A DNA stretch of 64,000 nt, from positions 62,001-126,000 of the forward strand of contig NZ_GL476310.1 in assembly GCF_000148725.1 (NCBI RefSeq). Reading direction: 5' to 3'. The notes below the pieces were generated by a model. The model made no database searches. It had not been told where the DNA came from and was given only the letters and a program-made list of their open reading frames with translations. Position 1 is the stretch's first letter. Each line of letters opens with the position of its first letter. This DNA comes from Roseibium sp. TrichSKD4 (GTDB taxonomy: Bacteria; Pseudomonadota; Alphaproteobacteria; Rhizobiales; Stappiaceae). Shown one piece after another: positions 17,703-27,402 of this stretch. The position numbers were made by a program, and so were the translations under genes.

Positions 17703-18548
17703 TTGAGCGCTAGTAGCACCCTTTTGGACACAAAAAGTCCCTTCGGCACATATCGTGCGGAAGGGCTTGCCCGCGCGGCCTGGCGGCTGGCGGATCGGCA
17801 TGACTTGTCCAAAGGCTTGCGCAAGCGCATTAGGGCGCTGGTCAGTCGGTTCTTCCGAGGTCCGTATGATGCGGAAGCAGATGGTCTGAAGTTCAGGCTT
17901 TATCCGGGCCAGAATTATGATGACCGGAAGATTCTTTCCAAAGGGCGGTTGCCCGAGCGGGTCGAACACAAGCTGCTCAAGCCGTATCTTTCATCCGGCA
18001 CGGTCTTTGTCGATGTCGGGGCCAATATCGGGTCTTATTCCCTATTTGCTGCTGATGCCGGAGCCCGCGTTTTGGCTGTGGAGGCAAATCTGGAAACTGC
18101 GCAAAAATTGGCGTTCAACATCTCAGCCAATGCAAAATCTGACATTGAGGTGGTGAATGTGGCGATCGGCGCGGAGGAAGGCACGTTGGCCCTCTGGCAA
18201 GAGCCGAGCAATTGCGGTTTTGCGACCCTGGTGGAAGATTTGACAACCGGCGAATGGGCAGGCGACTGGTCGCCGCGCGATGTTGACGTCAAACCGCTTG
18301 ATGCTGTCTTGGCTGAGCGCGGTTTGCCGCGAATCGATGTTCTGAAGGTCGATGTTGAAGGCTTTGAAGACCGGGTTCTGGTGCCGTTCTTGCGCAAGGC
18401 AGACAAGGCGCTCTGGCCGAAGGTCGTCATGATTGAAACGAATTGCCGGTCCCATTGGGCCGAGGATTGCCTGCCTCTCTTGGCAGACCTTGGCTATGGG
18501 CTGGCTGGTGAAACTGAAGACAATATGGTGTTCGAGCTGAAAGGCTGA
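17703..18548 (+). CDS. FkbM family SAM-dependent methyltransferase
   Basis: A 281-residue protein. The Rossmann-type SAM-binding motif FVDVGANIGSYSLFAADAG and the downstream IDVLKVDVEGFEDRVL are the FkbM signature. Family members O-methylate sugars and other small molecules; the substrate here is unknown. I chose TTG at 17703, 13 bases after the sdhA stop, with AGGAG about ten bases upstream. Codons further upstream lie inside sdhA. It sits between sdhA and sdhB on the same strand with short gaps, so it should be co-transcribed with complex II. Confidence 0.85.
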   Translation: MSASSTLLDTKSPFGTYRAEGLARAAWRLADRHDLSKGLRKRIRALVSRFFRGPYDAEADGLKFRLYPGQNYDDRKILSKGRLPERVEHKLLKPYLSSGTVFVDVGANIGSYSLFAADAGARVLAVEANLETAQKLAFNISANAKSDIEVVNVAIGAEEGTLALWQEPSNCGFATLVEDLTTGEWAGDWSPRDVDVKPLDAVLAERGLPRIDVLKVDVEGFEDRVLVPFLRKADKALWPKVVMIETNCRSHWAEDCLPLLADLGYGLAGETEDNMVFELKG

Positions 18549-18603
18549 CACTTGTTTGAATTGGCCCGGACGCGAACGAGGGCCCAACGCGGAGCTTTGA
18601 AAA

Positions 18604-19386
18604 ATGGTTCAGCTGACGCTTCCCCGGAATTCCCAGGTGACGGAGGGCAAGGTCTGGCCGAAGCCGGAAGGGGCTTCCAACCTGACCGAGTACCGGATCT
18701 ATCGCTGGAACCCGGAAGATGGTCGTAACCCGCGGGTCGACACCTATTTTGTAGATAAGGATGATTGCGGTCCGATGGTTCTGGACGGTCTCATCTACAT
18801 CAAGAACAAGATTGACCCGACACTGACGTTCCGCCGGTCCTGCCGGGAAGGCATTTGTGGCTCCTGCGCCATGAACATCGACGGCACGAACACGCTCGCC
18901 TGTACCAAGGGTACAGACGAAGTGGCTGGCGATGTGGTCAAGATCTATCCGCTGCCGCATATGCCGGTGGTGAAAGACCTTGTTCCGGATATGACCCGCT
19001 TCTACGCACAGCACCGATCCATTGAGCCATGGCTCAAGACAACAACGCCGACGCCGGAAAAGGAATGGCGCCAGTCTCATGAAGACCGCTCAAAGCTTGA
19101 TGGTCTTTATGAGTGCATTCTCTGTGCCTGCTGTTCTACCTCTTGCCCCTCCTATTGGTGGAATGGCGACCGGTATCTCGGTCCGGCTATCCTGCTTCAG
19201 GCCTACCGTTGGCTGATCGACAGCCGAGATGAGGCAACTGGAGAGCGCTTGGACGATCTGGAAGATCCGTTCCGCCTCTACCGCTGCCACACGATCATGA
19301 ACTGCTCGCAGGCCTGCCCGAAGGGTCTGAACCCGGCCAAGGCCATCGCCGAAATCAAGAAAATGCTGGTCGAACGCCGCGTCTGA
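18604..19386 (+). CDS. sdhB: Succinate dehydrogenase iron-sulfur subunit
   Basis: A 260-residue subunit carrying electrons from FAD to quinone. The plant-type [2Fe-2S] Cys residues are 80, 85, 88 and 100 ([13 protein letters not shown]...LAC). The bacterial ferredoxin-like region [12 protein letters not shown] begins at residue 171, and [17 protein letters not shown] completes the [4Fe-4S] and [3Fe-4S] sites. The gene ends the sdh operon; a rho-independent terminator follows 33 bases after the stop. Confidence 0.97.
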   Translation: MVQLTLPRNSQVTEGKVWPKPEGASNLTEYRIYRWNPEDGRNPRVDTYFVDKDDCGPMVLDGLIYIKNKIDPTLTFRRSCREGICGSCAMNIDGTNTLACTKGTDEVAGDVVKIYPLPHMPVVKDLVPDMTRFYAQHRSIEPWLKTTTPTPEKEWRQSHEDRSKLDGLYECILCACCSTSCPSYWWNGDRYLGPAILLQAYRWLIDSRDEATGERLDDLEDPFRLYRCHTIMNCSQACPKGLNPAKAIAEIKKMLVERRV

Positions 19387-19418
19387 TTTATTGGTGTTTA
19401 CTGCTATGATTTTAGAAA

Positions 19419-19441
19419 GCCGCCCTCCGGGGCGGTTTTTG
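19419..19441 (+). terminator. Rho-independent terminator of the sdh operon
   Basis: GC-rich stem GCCGCCC/GGGGCGGT with a TCC loop, followed by TTTTTGTTT. It lies just downstream of sdhB. Confidence 0.85.
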
Positions 19442-19572
19442 TTTGCCACATTTTGAAAGGCGAATTTCCCATTTCTGCCGTGATATCACCTTCAAGAATT
19501 CAAAAAACATCCTGAAAAACTGCTCATCGCTGTCGTGTTCTTCCCTAGGGTAAACAAGCAGAGGGAAAATCC

Positions 19573-21018
19573 ATGGCGGATACCAGCAGTGAACCAACAA
19601 TCAACGAGACCGACCGAGTACGTCCATCACGATCCGGACTGGCGACCTTTTTTCGCTCGCCCGCGGTCAAAATGGTGCTCATTGGTTTCATAAGTATGCT
19701 TTTGATCATTCCATGCACGTTCGTTTGGGTGCTGGTGGAAGAGCGCGCAGATCGAGCGCGCGAGGTTTCAAATGATATTGCCGGGTCTTGGGGGGAAAGT
19801 CAGACGATAAATGGCCCATATCTCGTGGTGCCATTTACCGAAACAAAGCTGATCACACGAAAAGACAAGAAGGATGACACTTACAAGCAGGAGCGGGCGG
19901 TGTGGCACCGCAAGGCGATCCTGTTTCCTGAAAGGCTGGATCTGACGGGCGATGTAAAGGTCGAAGAACGGAAAAAGTCGATCTACACGCTTCCCGTCTA
20001 TCGCTCAGAGCTCTCGTTTTCCGGCCGGTTCGGGAAAGCGCCGGATGGTATGTTCGAGCCCAAAAATGGCGGTCGTATTGAAGTTGCAGCAGACAAGGCT
20101 GTGCTGGTAATTGGGATACGTGATGTGCGCGCCTTGAAAAGCGAGGTCGTTCTGGAGAGCGGTGACCGCAAACTCCGGTTTCAACCGGGCCTTGCCGGCA
20201 TGCGCAATCCGGACCCTTTTCAATACATGTATAAGGATAGCGGGCAGAGCAGTTCCGGCATTCATGTGCGGGTCGAGGAGAACGACTGGCGCAACGGCTT
20301 TGCCTTCAAGGGGGATCTTGCGCTCAATGGGTCGCGTTCCCTCCGATTTGCGCCAGCCGGGCAGACATCGGCAATCAAGCTGACGTCGGACTGGCCGCAC
20401 CCCGGTTTCTCTGGCGCTTTCCTGCCAGACAATCGCACGATAGCTGAAACAGGATTTGATGCTGACTGGAGTGTGCCATTCCTCGCTCGCGGTCTGCCAA
20501 ATGTGATTGAAGCCGAAAGTTTGCCTTTGGGAAACCAGATGCTGGGCGTTGAGTTTATCGAGCCAGTGAATTTCTATCAGACGATCTCCAGATCTCTGAA
20601 ATACGCCATTGGCTTCATAGGCCTGACCTTTATGGCGGTCTTCCTTCTGGAAGTGCGCTCCGGTTGGTCCATGCACTGGATTCAGTATGGCTTGGTAGGC
20701 ATGGCCCTGATTGTGTTTTTTGTCATGCTGCTCGCTTTTGCAGAACATGTTGGCTACACGCTGGCCTACCTGCTTGCGGCATCTGCCGCGACAACGTTGA
20801 TCGCCAGTTATGTCGGCTCCACGCTGAGAAGCTGGATGTCGGCCATCATCATGATGCTTGTGATTGGTGCAGTTTACGGCACCTTGTTCGCGATCATGCG
20901 AGAGCAGGATTATGCGTTGCTCATTGGCTCCGTGATCGCCTTCCTGGCACTGGCCGTGACAATGTTTGGCACAAACCGCATCAATTGGTCAGGTGCTCAA
21001 GCCAAACAGGGCGGTTAA
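19573..21018 (+). CDS. creD: CreD-like inner membrane protein
   Basis: A 481-residue protein. A single N-terminal membrane segment is followed by a large periplasmic domain containing the family motif WGESQTINGPYLVVPF, and then by a cluster of about five C-terminal membrane helices (YAIGFIGLTFMAVFLLEV onward). This is the CreD architecture. In Enterobacteria CreD is a CreBC regulon member linked to envelope integrity and colicin/beta-lactam tolerance. No creBC genes are in this window, so its regulation here is unknown. AGAGGG lies upstream of the ATG. Confidence 0.88.
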   Translation: MADTSSEPTINETDRVRPSRSGLATFFRSPAVKMVLIGFISMLLIIPCTFVWVLVEERADRAREVSNDIAGSWGESQTINGPYLVVPFTETKLITRKDKKDDTYKQERAVWHRKAILFPERLDLTGDVKVEERKKSIYTLPVYRSELSFSGRFGKAPDGMFEPKNGGRIEVAADKAVLVIGIRDVRALKSEVVLESGDRKLRFQPGLAGMRNPDPFQYMYKDSGQSSSGIHVRVEENDWRNGFAFKGDLALNGSRSLRFAPAGQTSAIKLTSDWPHPGFSGAFLPDNRTIAETGFDADWSVPFLARGLPNVIEAESLPLGNQMLGVEFIEPVNFYQTISRSLKYAIGFIGLTFMAVFLLEVRSGWSMHWIQYGLVGMALIVFFVMLLAFAEHVGYTLAYLLAASAATTLIASYVGSTLRSWMSAIIMMLVIGAVYGTLFAIMREQDYALLIGSVIAFLALAVTMFGTNRINWSGAQAKQGG

Positions 21019-21464
21019 ACGATCGCATCCAAGGGCGGGAGGCCAGCTAGGTCTCCCTCCAAAACACCTGATGCAATAGCCAAGGCTTCCAGCCGACAAT
21101 TTTGTGAGCCGGGAGCAAACAGAAGATAGACCGGCTTATGCAATGCATACCCGCAGGCCGCCTCCATTAGAGTGTTTGCGCCGATATATCCATCAACTCC
21201 ATGCTTTTTGAAATTGGCGATCAAGACGATGTCGGATTCTCGGATTGTCTCAAAATATCCGCTCAGAAACTGTTTCTTTAAAGCAATTGCCTTCGCCGTC
21301 GGAAGTTCGTCCCAATCAAGGTTCTCTTCTTCAGGAACTGGAGTGTTCGGTTGATAACCCAACATTGAGAGCTTATGGGCCAAGATCTCCATGTTGGACA
21401 GGAAAGTCATGGAACCGCAGATCGCGATTCGATTTGGTTGGGTTTTGCGTCCTGTTTTCACCAT
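21015..21464 (-). CDS. Nucleoside 2-deoxyribosyltransferase-like protein
   Basis: A 149-residue protein starting with a Rossmann-like IAICGSMTF and containing SDIVLIANFKKHGVDGYIGANTLMEAACGYALHKPVYLL. That is the pattern of the deoxyribosyltransferase/RCL superfamily, with a Glu in the position of the nucleophile. Such enzymes cleave or transfer nucleoside or nucleotide deoxyribosyl groups, but close homologues are mostly uncharacterised. ATG 21464 was chosen; a TTG four codons upstream is possible. It overlaps the end of creD by 4 bases (convergent). Confidence 0.55.
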   Translation of the reverse strand: MVKTGRKTQPNRIAICGSMTFLSNMEILAHKLSMLGYQPNTPVPEEENLDWDELPTAKAIALKKQFLSGYFETIRESDIVLIANFKKHGVDGYIGANTLMEAACGYALHKPVYLLFAPGSQNCRLEALAIASGVLEGDLAGLPPLDAIV

Positions 21465-21557
21465 CGTCTCACACAAGTGTGTCCTCGCAAGCAGCGAGTG
21501 TGAATTGCCTTTCAGGGTCTCTGCTTTACATCTTTTGCAATGGAAAAAGGAGATCAG

Positions 21558-22202
21558 ATGATGAAATCCGTGGCACTTCTTTTGGCGGGCATTGTCAGCG
21601 CAACTGGCCTCACCTCTACCGCAATGGCCGAAACCGCCGTTTTTGCAGGTGGCTGTTTCTGGTGTGTTGAGTCAGATTTGGAAAAAGTTCCGGGTGTTCG
21701 CGATGTGGTCTCCGGATATGGCGGGGGCAAGACGCAAAACCCGACCTATAAGAATTATGAACGCGGCGGTCACCGTGAATTGGTGAGGGTGGACTTTGAT
21801 GAAAGCCAGATCAGTTACAAGGACCTAACGGCCATTTTTCTGCGCACGATTGACGTGACAGACGCTGGCGGCCAATTCTGTGATCGTGGATTTGGTTATT
21901 CCTCTGCGATCCACCCGTTGAATGAGGCACAGGCGAAAGCGGCAAAGGCAGCGGTGTCAGAAGCCAAGAAAGCCCTTGGCCGAAAAATCGTCACACCGGT
22001 TGAAGGCGCCACCGTGTTTTGGCCAGCTGAAGACTATCATCAGGAATACTACAAAAGCGGTGTTCGGACGCTCACCCGGTTTGGCTACGTGACCCGGGCG
22101 ACTGCCTATAAAGGGTATCGCAAAGCCTGCGGCCGCGACCAGACCGTCAAACGCGTATGGGGCGCAGAAGCCTATAAAGGCGTTCCAAAAGCAGGCTCCT
22201 GA
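21558..22202 (+). CDS. msrA: Exported peptide methionine sulfoxide reductase MsrA
   Basis: A 214-residue protein reducing Met-S-sulfoxide. The catalytic Cys33 lies in AVFAGGCFWCVESDLEK, with YGGGKTQNPTY and AEDYHQEYY completing the active site. Residues 1-25 form a signal peptide (MMKSVALLLAGIVSATGLTS, then TAMA), so the enzyme is predicted periplasmic, unlike the cytosolic majority. The start follows AAGGAGATC. A resolving Cys may be the one in RKACGRDQ. No msrB is adjacent. Confidence 0.9.
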   Translation: MMKSVALLLAGIVSATGLTSTAMAETAVFAGGCFWCVESDLEKVPGVRDVVSGYGGGKTQNPTYKNYERGGHRELVRVDFDESQISYKDLTAIFLRTIDVTDAGGQFCDRGFGYSSAIHPLNEAQAKAAKAAVSEAKKALGRKIVTPVEGATVFWPAEDYHQEYYKSGVRTLTRFGYVTRATAYKGYRKACGRDQTVKRVWGAEAYKGVPKAGS

Positions 22203-22211
22203 AAATAGAAT

Positions 22212-22238
22212 GGCCGCCCAATGGGCGGCCGGTTATTT
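22212..22238. terminator. Terminator between msrA and the outer membrane protein gene
   Basis: Perfect eight-base stem GGCCGCCC-AAT-GGGCGGCC ten bases after the msrA stop, followed by GGTTATTTC. It lies between convergent genes and may serve both. Confidence 0.7.
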
Positions 22239-22254
22239 CTTTATTGTTACTTTT

Positions 22255-22905
22255 CTAGAAGTGATAGGACAAACCAGCGCGGACGATGTCCAACTCCGCA
22301 TCGACCTTATAATCAGTGTTATTGGTATTGTAGGACTGCTCGTTCAGCCAATGGTGTTGGTATTCCAAGCGGGCGGAAATGTTTTGGGTAACAAACGCTT
22401 CCAAACCACCTCCAACAACCAGTCCGGTGTGAGTATTGCTAGACTTTTTCGTGCCCGATAGAGAAGCATCTGCCATGCTAACGCCAGCTGTCGCATAAGC
22501 TAGAAAATGTTCAAACGCATAACCGGCACGAACGCGGCCGGCGATCATCCAGTTACTGCTGGCATCAAGTCCGCCCGCTGTCTGGCCGTTTAAATCTGAC
22601 AGATTGCCTTCGGCTTCGACACCGAGCAGGAATTGGCCAAACATATGATTGTAACCTGCGTGAAAACCGCCGATTACCGAAGATAGGCTGGTTGTTCCAA
22701 TGCCATCGTCCAAGTCGTCTTGCCCATTCATCCAGTTGTAACCAAAATGGCCGCCGATGTAAAAGCCTTGCCAAGAATTCGTCTCAGGCTCAATTGAACC
22801 GCGCAATACCATCTCAGGTTCGTATACGGTTGGAAGGTCCGCGGCCGAAGCTATCGAGGGTGTTACTACGAACAAAGCTAAAGCGATTGGTGAAATATGT
22901 TTCAT
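22255..22905 (-). CDS. Outer membrane beta-barrel protein (Omp25/OmpA-like)
   Basis: A 216-residue protein with a signal peptide ending in ASAADLPTVYEP. The mature part is a small eight-strand-type barrel: WQGFYIGGHFGYNW, FHAGYNHMFGQFLLGVEAEG, alternating hydrophobic strands, and a terminal aromatic (LSYHF), the outer membrane assembly signal. It resembles the abundant Omp25/Omp31-type porin-like proteins of Rhizobiales, whose role is structural or adhesive. ATG 22905 preceded by a GAG-containing site; a GTG three codons upstream is possible. Confidence 0.88.
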   Translation of the reverse strand: MKHISPIALALFVVTPSIASAADLPTVYEPEMVLRGSIEPETNSWQGFYIGGHFGYNWMNGQDDLDDGIGTTSLSSVIGGFHAGYNHMFGQFLLGVEAEGNLSDLNGQTAGGLDASSNWMIAGRVRAGYAFEHFLAYATAGVSMADASLSGTKKSSNTHTGLVVGGGLEAFVTQNISARLEYQHHWLNEQSYNTNNTDYKVDAELDIVRAGLSYHF

Positions 22906-23042
22906 GGCACTCACAACTGATCAGAGTTTTGACTTCGATGTGCTAGTCATGAACGATTAAGGTAAATAAAAACTTGTACTGTGAAACTTGGCAGAACAAA
23001 GGTTGCTAAAGGCAATCTGGCCAAACCGTTTTCTGCTCCGCT

Positions 23043-24956
23043 CTAAATCCCAGCTTCAAACTCTGCAACGAGGGATAAGACTTCATCCCCATAGCGGTCC
23101 AGCTTGGATTGGCCGACACCGGAAACGGCCAACAGGTCGTCGCTGCGGGCCGGGCGCTCTTTGGCTATTCCGGCCAGGGTTGCATCTGGAAAGACCACGT
23201 AAGGCGGCACGCCGGCGTCCTTGGCCAAACGGGTCCGCAGTCGGCGCAGGCGTTCAAAGAGATAGCGGTCTTCCTCATTTAGCTCATCGGCAATTGAGGC
23301 AAGACGTGCGCCGCTGGCTTCCCGCAAGCCTTTGGTGCTTCGGTCACGCCGCAGTTCTAGTGTTTCCTCACCGCGCAGAATTGGTCGGGCGGCTTCGGTC
23401 AGAACAAGAGCGCCAAAGTTTTGATGGTCCACATCCAGCCGACCGCACGCCACGAGCTGACGCGCAACTGACTGCCAGGTTTTCGCCGAGACGTCGGCAC
23501 CGATGCCGTAAACAGACAACTGGTCATGCCCAAACCGCGCGGTCTTTTCAGTGCTCTTGCCCAAAAGCACATCAATGACGTGTCCGGCGCCAAATCGTTG
23601 TCCGGTTCGGAAGATCGCCGACATGAGCTTTTGCGCAGCTTCAGTGCCGTTCCACGCCTCCACTGGAGACAGGCATGTGTCGCAGTTGCCGCAAGGCTTT
23701 GGATAGGTTTCTCCGAAATGCGCCAGCAATGCCTGACGGCGACAGCCTGCGGTTTCGCAGATCCCGAGAAGAGCGTTCAGCTTGGCCTGCTCGGCCCGCT
23801 TGATCTCGTCGGGAGCATCCCCTTCCGCAATCATGCGCCGGCGCTGGACAACATCTGCCATTCCATAGGCCATGAAAGCCTCGGACGGTTCCCCATCCCG
23901 TCCTGCTCGTCCTGTTTCCTGATAATAGGCTTCAACCGAGGATGGCAGGTCGAGATGGGCCACAAACCGTACATCCGGTTTATCGATCCCCATGCCAAAC
24001 GCGACCGTCGCAACAAGACAGAGCCCTTCTTCTAACAGGAACGCGTCCTGATTGGCGGCGCGCATCTCTGCGGGAAGGCCAGCGTGATAGGGAAGGGCCT
24101 TGATGCCCTTGGCACAAAGCCACTCGGCAATGTCTTCTACCTTGGCTCGTGACAGGCAATAGACAATGCCGCTCTCGCCCTTGTGGCGATTGAGGAAGTC
24201 AAGGAGCTGTTGGCGCTGGTTTGTGCGTTCAACAATCTCATAGCGAATATTGGGACGATCAAAGCTGGTGATGAAAACGTCAGCTTGCTCCAGCCTCAGG
24301 CGCTCCTGCAGATCCCGCTGCGTGTGGGGATCCGCCGTCGCGGTCAGGGCAACGCGTGGAACCCCTGGATATCGGTCGGTCAGCAGCGAGAGCGAAAGAT
24401 ATTCAGGCCGGAAGTCATGGCCCCACTGGCTCACACAATGGGCTTCATCGATCGCAAAGAGCGACAATCGCACGGTATCCAGCACGCGTCGAAAGCCTTC
24501 GGTGGCCAGCCGCTCAGGCGTCACATAAAGAAGATCGAGTGTCTCTTCGCGGATATCGCGGTAAATCTCATCCCGCTCCTCTGGAGAAAGCGAAGAGTTC
24601 AGGGCTGCTGCATTGACACCCGCTGCCTGAAGGGCGCCAACTTGATCTTTCATGAGAGCAATCAGGGGAGAAACAACAATGCCCAGCCCGGACCGGCAAA
24701 GCGCGGGGATTTGATAGCAAAGGGACTTTCCCGCGCCCGTTGGAAACAAAACCACGGCATCTCGGCCGCTGACAAGGGCGTTAATGACGTCCTTCTGCTT
24801 TCCGCGAAACTCCGCATAGCCAAACACCGTCCGCAAGATTTCTTCCGGCGCACGGACGCTGTGAGCGTTGAGAGATTCAAATTGCGGATCCACTCTCTCG
24901 TGAAGAGCAGGCGGCATGGAAGTCATGAAATGCGGGTTCCTTGAGTGCGCATCCAC
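23043..24956 (-). CDS. recQ: ATP-dependent DNA helicase RecQ
   Basis: A 637-residue 3'-5' helicase. Motif I is [16 protein letters not shown], the DEAH box is [20 protein letters not shown], and motif VI is [13 protein letters not shown] zinc-binding Cys cluster ([21 protein letters not shown]) precedes the winged-helix RQC domain. A C-terminal HRDC domain ([20 protein letters not shown]) follows. The start could also be one of two ATGs at 24926 or 24917. It acts in recombination and fork repair. Confidence 0.95.
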   Translation of the reverse strand: MDAHSRNPHFMTSMPPALHERVDPQFESLNAHSVRAPEEILRTVFGYAEFRGKQKDVINALVSGRDAVVLFPTGAGKSLCYQIPALCRSGLGIVVSPLIALMKDQVGALQAAGVNAAALNSSLSPEERDEIYRDIREETLDLLYVTPERLATEGFRRVLDTVRLSLFAIDEAHCVSQWGHDFRPEYLSLSLLTDRYPGVPRVALTATADPHTQRDLQERLRLEQADVFITSFDRPNIRYEIVERTNQRQQLLDFLNRHKGESGIVYCLSRAKVEDIAEWLCAKGIKALPYHAGLPAEMRAANQDAFLLEEGLCLVATVAFGMGIDKPDVRFVAHLDLPSSVEAYYQETGRAGRDGEPSEAFMAYGMADVVQRRRMIAEGDAPDEIKRAEQAKLNALLGICETAGCRRQALLAHFGETYPKPCGNCDTCLSPVEAWNGTEAAQKLMSAIFRTGQRFGAGHVIDVLLGKSTEKTARFGHDQLSVYGIGADVSAKTWQSVARQLVACGRLDVDHQNFGALVLTEAARPILRGEETLELRRDRSTKGLREASGARLASIADELNEEDRYLFERLRRLRTRLAKDAGVPPYVVFPDATLAGIAKERPARSDDLLAVSGVGQSKLDRYGDEVLSLVAEFEAGI

Positions 24957-25017
24957 ATTCTCTTATTCGCGAATCGAGCGCAATCACTTGAGTCTGAGTT
25001 CAGCTGCTGGAAGGGAT

Positions 25018-25866
25018 TTAACCTGCGGAAAACACTGCGTCTGGATTGCTGGCCAGGGTTTCAGCACAATGAAGGCGGAGTCGTTCGGCAATCTCGGTGA
25101 GATCGCCTGCTAAAAGCGACGCGTCGACAGGTTTGCCAAAATTGACTGTGAACTCGGCATTCTTCTTGTTCAGGAGTTCATTAAAAACAGTCATGTCCCG
25201 CAACTCGGTGGAAAGGCGGGCGAGAAAATAGAACAGGCCCGAATTGCGTCCGCCCATATGCATTGGAATGATCGGAACCTTGTTTTTTCGGGCAAGGGCA
25301 ATGGCCGAAGTCATCCAGGGGCGTTCTGTCAATCTTCCCTGATGCCAATATGCGAGCCGCCCGGACGGAAACAGGACCACCGCTTTTTCCTTGGCAAAGG
25401 CGGACGAGGCAATGCGCAGGGTTTCCTTTGTCTTCTCACGGCTTTTAAAATCCGCACGCCATTCGACCGGAATAATCATCTCAGCCAGTCGTGGGTTGAT
25501 CCGTATCGCGTCTCGATTGGCGAAGATTGCCAAGTCTTTGCGCCGTTTCTTGATAGCGTCGAACAAGACGATGCCGTCTGCGATCCCGGTTGGGTGATTT
25601 GACACCAAAACAACCGGACCACTTTCAGGCACTCGTTCAAGTCCCGAAGTCGTCACATTCAACGTCAATAATTGACCCAAGTGTTCAAAGACAGCTTCGG
25701 CATCCATGGCAGCTACTGTATTGGCCATATCGACAGCAGACTGGTACCTCAGGATCTTGAACGCCAGCGGACGGATCAGCGGCCAATAGGCACTGGCCAT
25801 GACTTTCTTGCCGCGTTCCGCAATAAGCGTGTCTACGATATGCGCAGATTTTGGCCTTGAGGCCAT
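25018..25866 (-). CDS. PlsC-type acyltransferase
   Basis: A 282-residue membrane-associated lysophospholipid/glycerolipid acyltransferase family protein. The catalytic block reads VLVSNHPTGIADG, with His and Asp spaced one residue wider than HX4D, a known subgroup variant. It is followed by the FPSGRLAYW and VPIIPMHMGG motifs. I chose the ATG at 25866 because GAGG lies upstream. The open frame extends to 26001, but that extension has no family features. Substrate (phosphatidate versus ornithine lipid) cannot be assigned. Confidence 0.85.
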   Translation of the reverse strand: MASRPKSAHIVDTLIAERGKKVMASAYWPLIRPLAFKILRYQSAVDMANTVAAMDAEAVFEHLGQLLTLNVTTSGLERVPESGPVVLVSNHPTGIADGIVLFDAIKKRRKDLAIFANRDAIRINPRLAEMIIPVEWRADFKSREKTKETLRIASSAFAKEKAVVLFPSGRLAYWHQGRLTERPWMTSAIALARKNKVPIIPMHMGGRNSGLFYFLARLSTELRDMTVFNELLNKKNAEFTVNFGKPVDASLLAGDLTEIAERLRLHCAETLASNPDAVFSAG

Positions 25867-26028
25867 CGCTACCTCGCGATCACTTTGGTCCAGAAGCGTC
25901 TCGGTCGTCGTATGATCGGAAATGGGCACAATCTCACCCCTGCCGGATTTATCGGTTGGCGTCGCGTGCCGACGGGAAAAGGAACGCAACACGTGACGCA
26001 AACGGTAACTCGGAAAAAAACCGTAAAG

Positions 26029-26406
26029 CTAGCTCCAAACGGGACTGGTGAATATGCCGACGCATGTCAAAAAGGCGGCCAGCCAAGAAACCGAACGTGG
26101 TGTTGATCTGTCAGTCCAGTAGCAAAAGATGTAGATGGCCCGGAGAGCGATAAACAAAACCGCAAGCTGGTCAATCCAGTGAGGGTCGCCGCCCTGTCCC
26201 AAACCGACAATGACCGCAATTGCAAACAGCGGGAAGGCTTCAAAGCCGTTTGATTGTGCATTTTGGGCACGCCGAGGAAACCCATCGGCCCAAAAGGCTG
26301 GATCTCTCGGGTTTCCGTTGTCGAACTTTTTTGTCAGCTTGGCTGGAAAGGCCGACAGAATTGGAAGGATAGCGGCAGCTAGAATACACCAGATTGCTAG
26401 GGGCAA
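26029..26406 (-). CDS. MAPEG family membrane protein
   Basis: A 125-residue protein with four hydrophobic helices and the MAPEG pattern (NPRDPAFW, then RRAQNAQSNGFEAFPLFAIAV, then LRAIYIFCYW). Bacterial members are uncharacterised or glutathione-related. The start appears to be TTG at 26406, with GAGG six bases upstream; no in-frame ATG gives the complete first helix. The 202 bp between this gene and the pseudogene at 26609 contain nothing I can identify. Confidence 0.82.
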   Translation of the reverse strand: MPLAIWCILAAAILPILSAFPAKLTKKFDNGNPRDPAFWADGFPRRAQNAQSNGFEAFPLFAIAVIVGLGQGGDPHWIDQLAVLFIALRAIYIFCYWTDRSTPRSVSWLAAFLTCVGIFTSPVWS

Positions 26407-26608
26407 ACCAAAACCTCGTCATTGACAATGTGTTCGGCAACCACGCCAGGCCGCCGCTTGAAATTATTTAGCAGCCGAATGTTTAGCGTAGACGACAGTC
26501 ATTCCAAAATAGAGAGTTACTATTTGTTGCAAGGAAATACAGTTGCTAGATCTCTGTAGAGAGATTCCGCATCATTCAGTATCGGTATGCCAGCTATCGA
26601 AAAGCCTC

Positions 26609-27256
26609 CTAATTCGCCGTCGATTTTCCAAAAAGTGAGTGCATAACTCTAAGCCAGCTGGATGTGAGGGGCGGAGAGCGCCTGGTGGTGTGAGCGCCTG
26701 CAAAACTGGTCGGGTCAATCTTCCCAACCAGATCCATGTCGTCCAGTGCCATCTCCATGGTGAATTTGGCCGCCAGCGACTTCATGGCAACATTGCCGGC
26801 CAAAAACCTGAAGTAAATATGGCGGATGTCGTGGTTCGTCGCGGTCTCCATAAGCTGGTGCATCAAGTTGGTGCCAACGCCTTGTCGTCGCCAAGCAGCT
26901 TACACACTTAAGGTCACTTCTGCAGAACCGCTATCTCCGACTGGTCGGAGTTCAGCCGTTCCACGGACTGTGTGATCTTCCACATAGGCCATGATGGTCG
27001 TGCTGAGCGCGCGTGCAGTGGTGACATATTGACGAATGAAGCGATCACCAACGCTCATCCCAAAACGGGCACCACGACACTCTGGAGGCAGCCGAAGCAG
27101 GTGGTCTCGAAACAAAGTCAGTTGGTCAGCACCAAGCGGTTGAATCGCAACAGGCGCTGCTTCGCCTGCGTGAGACTCAATACAATTTGCCATCAGAGGC
27201 GCATCTGTTCGTGCCACAGCCATTCGGCTCTCCACAACCAGATGCCGACCTCCCAA
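26609..27256 (-). pseudogene. GNAT acetyltransferase with an in-frame stop codon
   Basis: The frame begins at ATG 27256 and reads through a GNAT fold (YVEDHTVRGTAELRPVGDSG, then AEVTLSV) to a TAA at 26900-26902. In the same frame the family sequence continues without loss: AAWRRQGVGTNLMHQLMETA, then IRHIYFRFLAGNVAMKSLAAK. The stop replaces the Glu usual in SVExxWRRQGVG, a single G-to-T change (GAA to TAA). The acetyl-CoA binding loop RRQGVG lies after the stop, so the truncated product should be inactive. Recent mutation or a base-calling error are both possible. Confidence 0.8.
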
Positions 27257-27402
27257 TCGGCATCACATTCTTGCTCTATATATCGAATAAACTGTTTTAG
27301 GTTCAATACTGGCAGTCACATCATATTGTCGGTTTTGGCATTAGTCCGGAACTGGGTTAAGACGTGCAGAAAGCGACGTAGCGGAATGAGGATTGATTCG
27401 AC

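Noticed and set aside
22988-24944. Long open frames on the plus strand opposite recQ (up to 253 codons)
   Set aside because: They mirror the strongly conserved recQ coding sequence, have no family features and reflect low stop frequency in the antisense frame.
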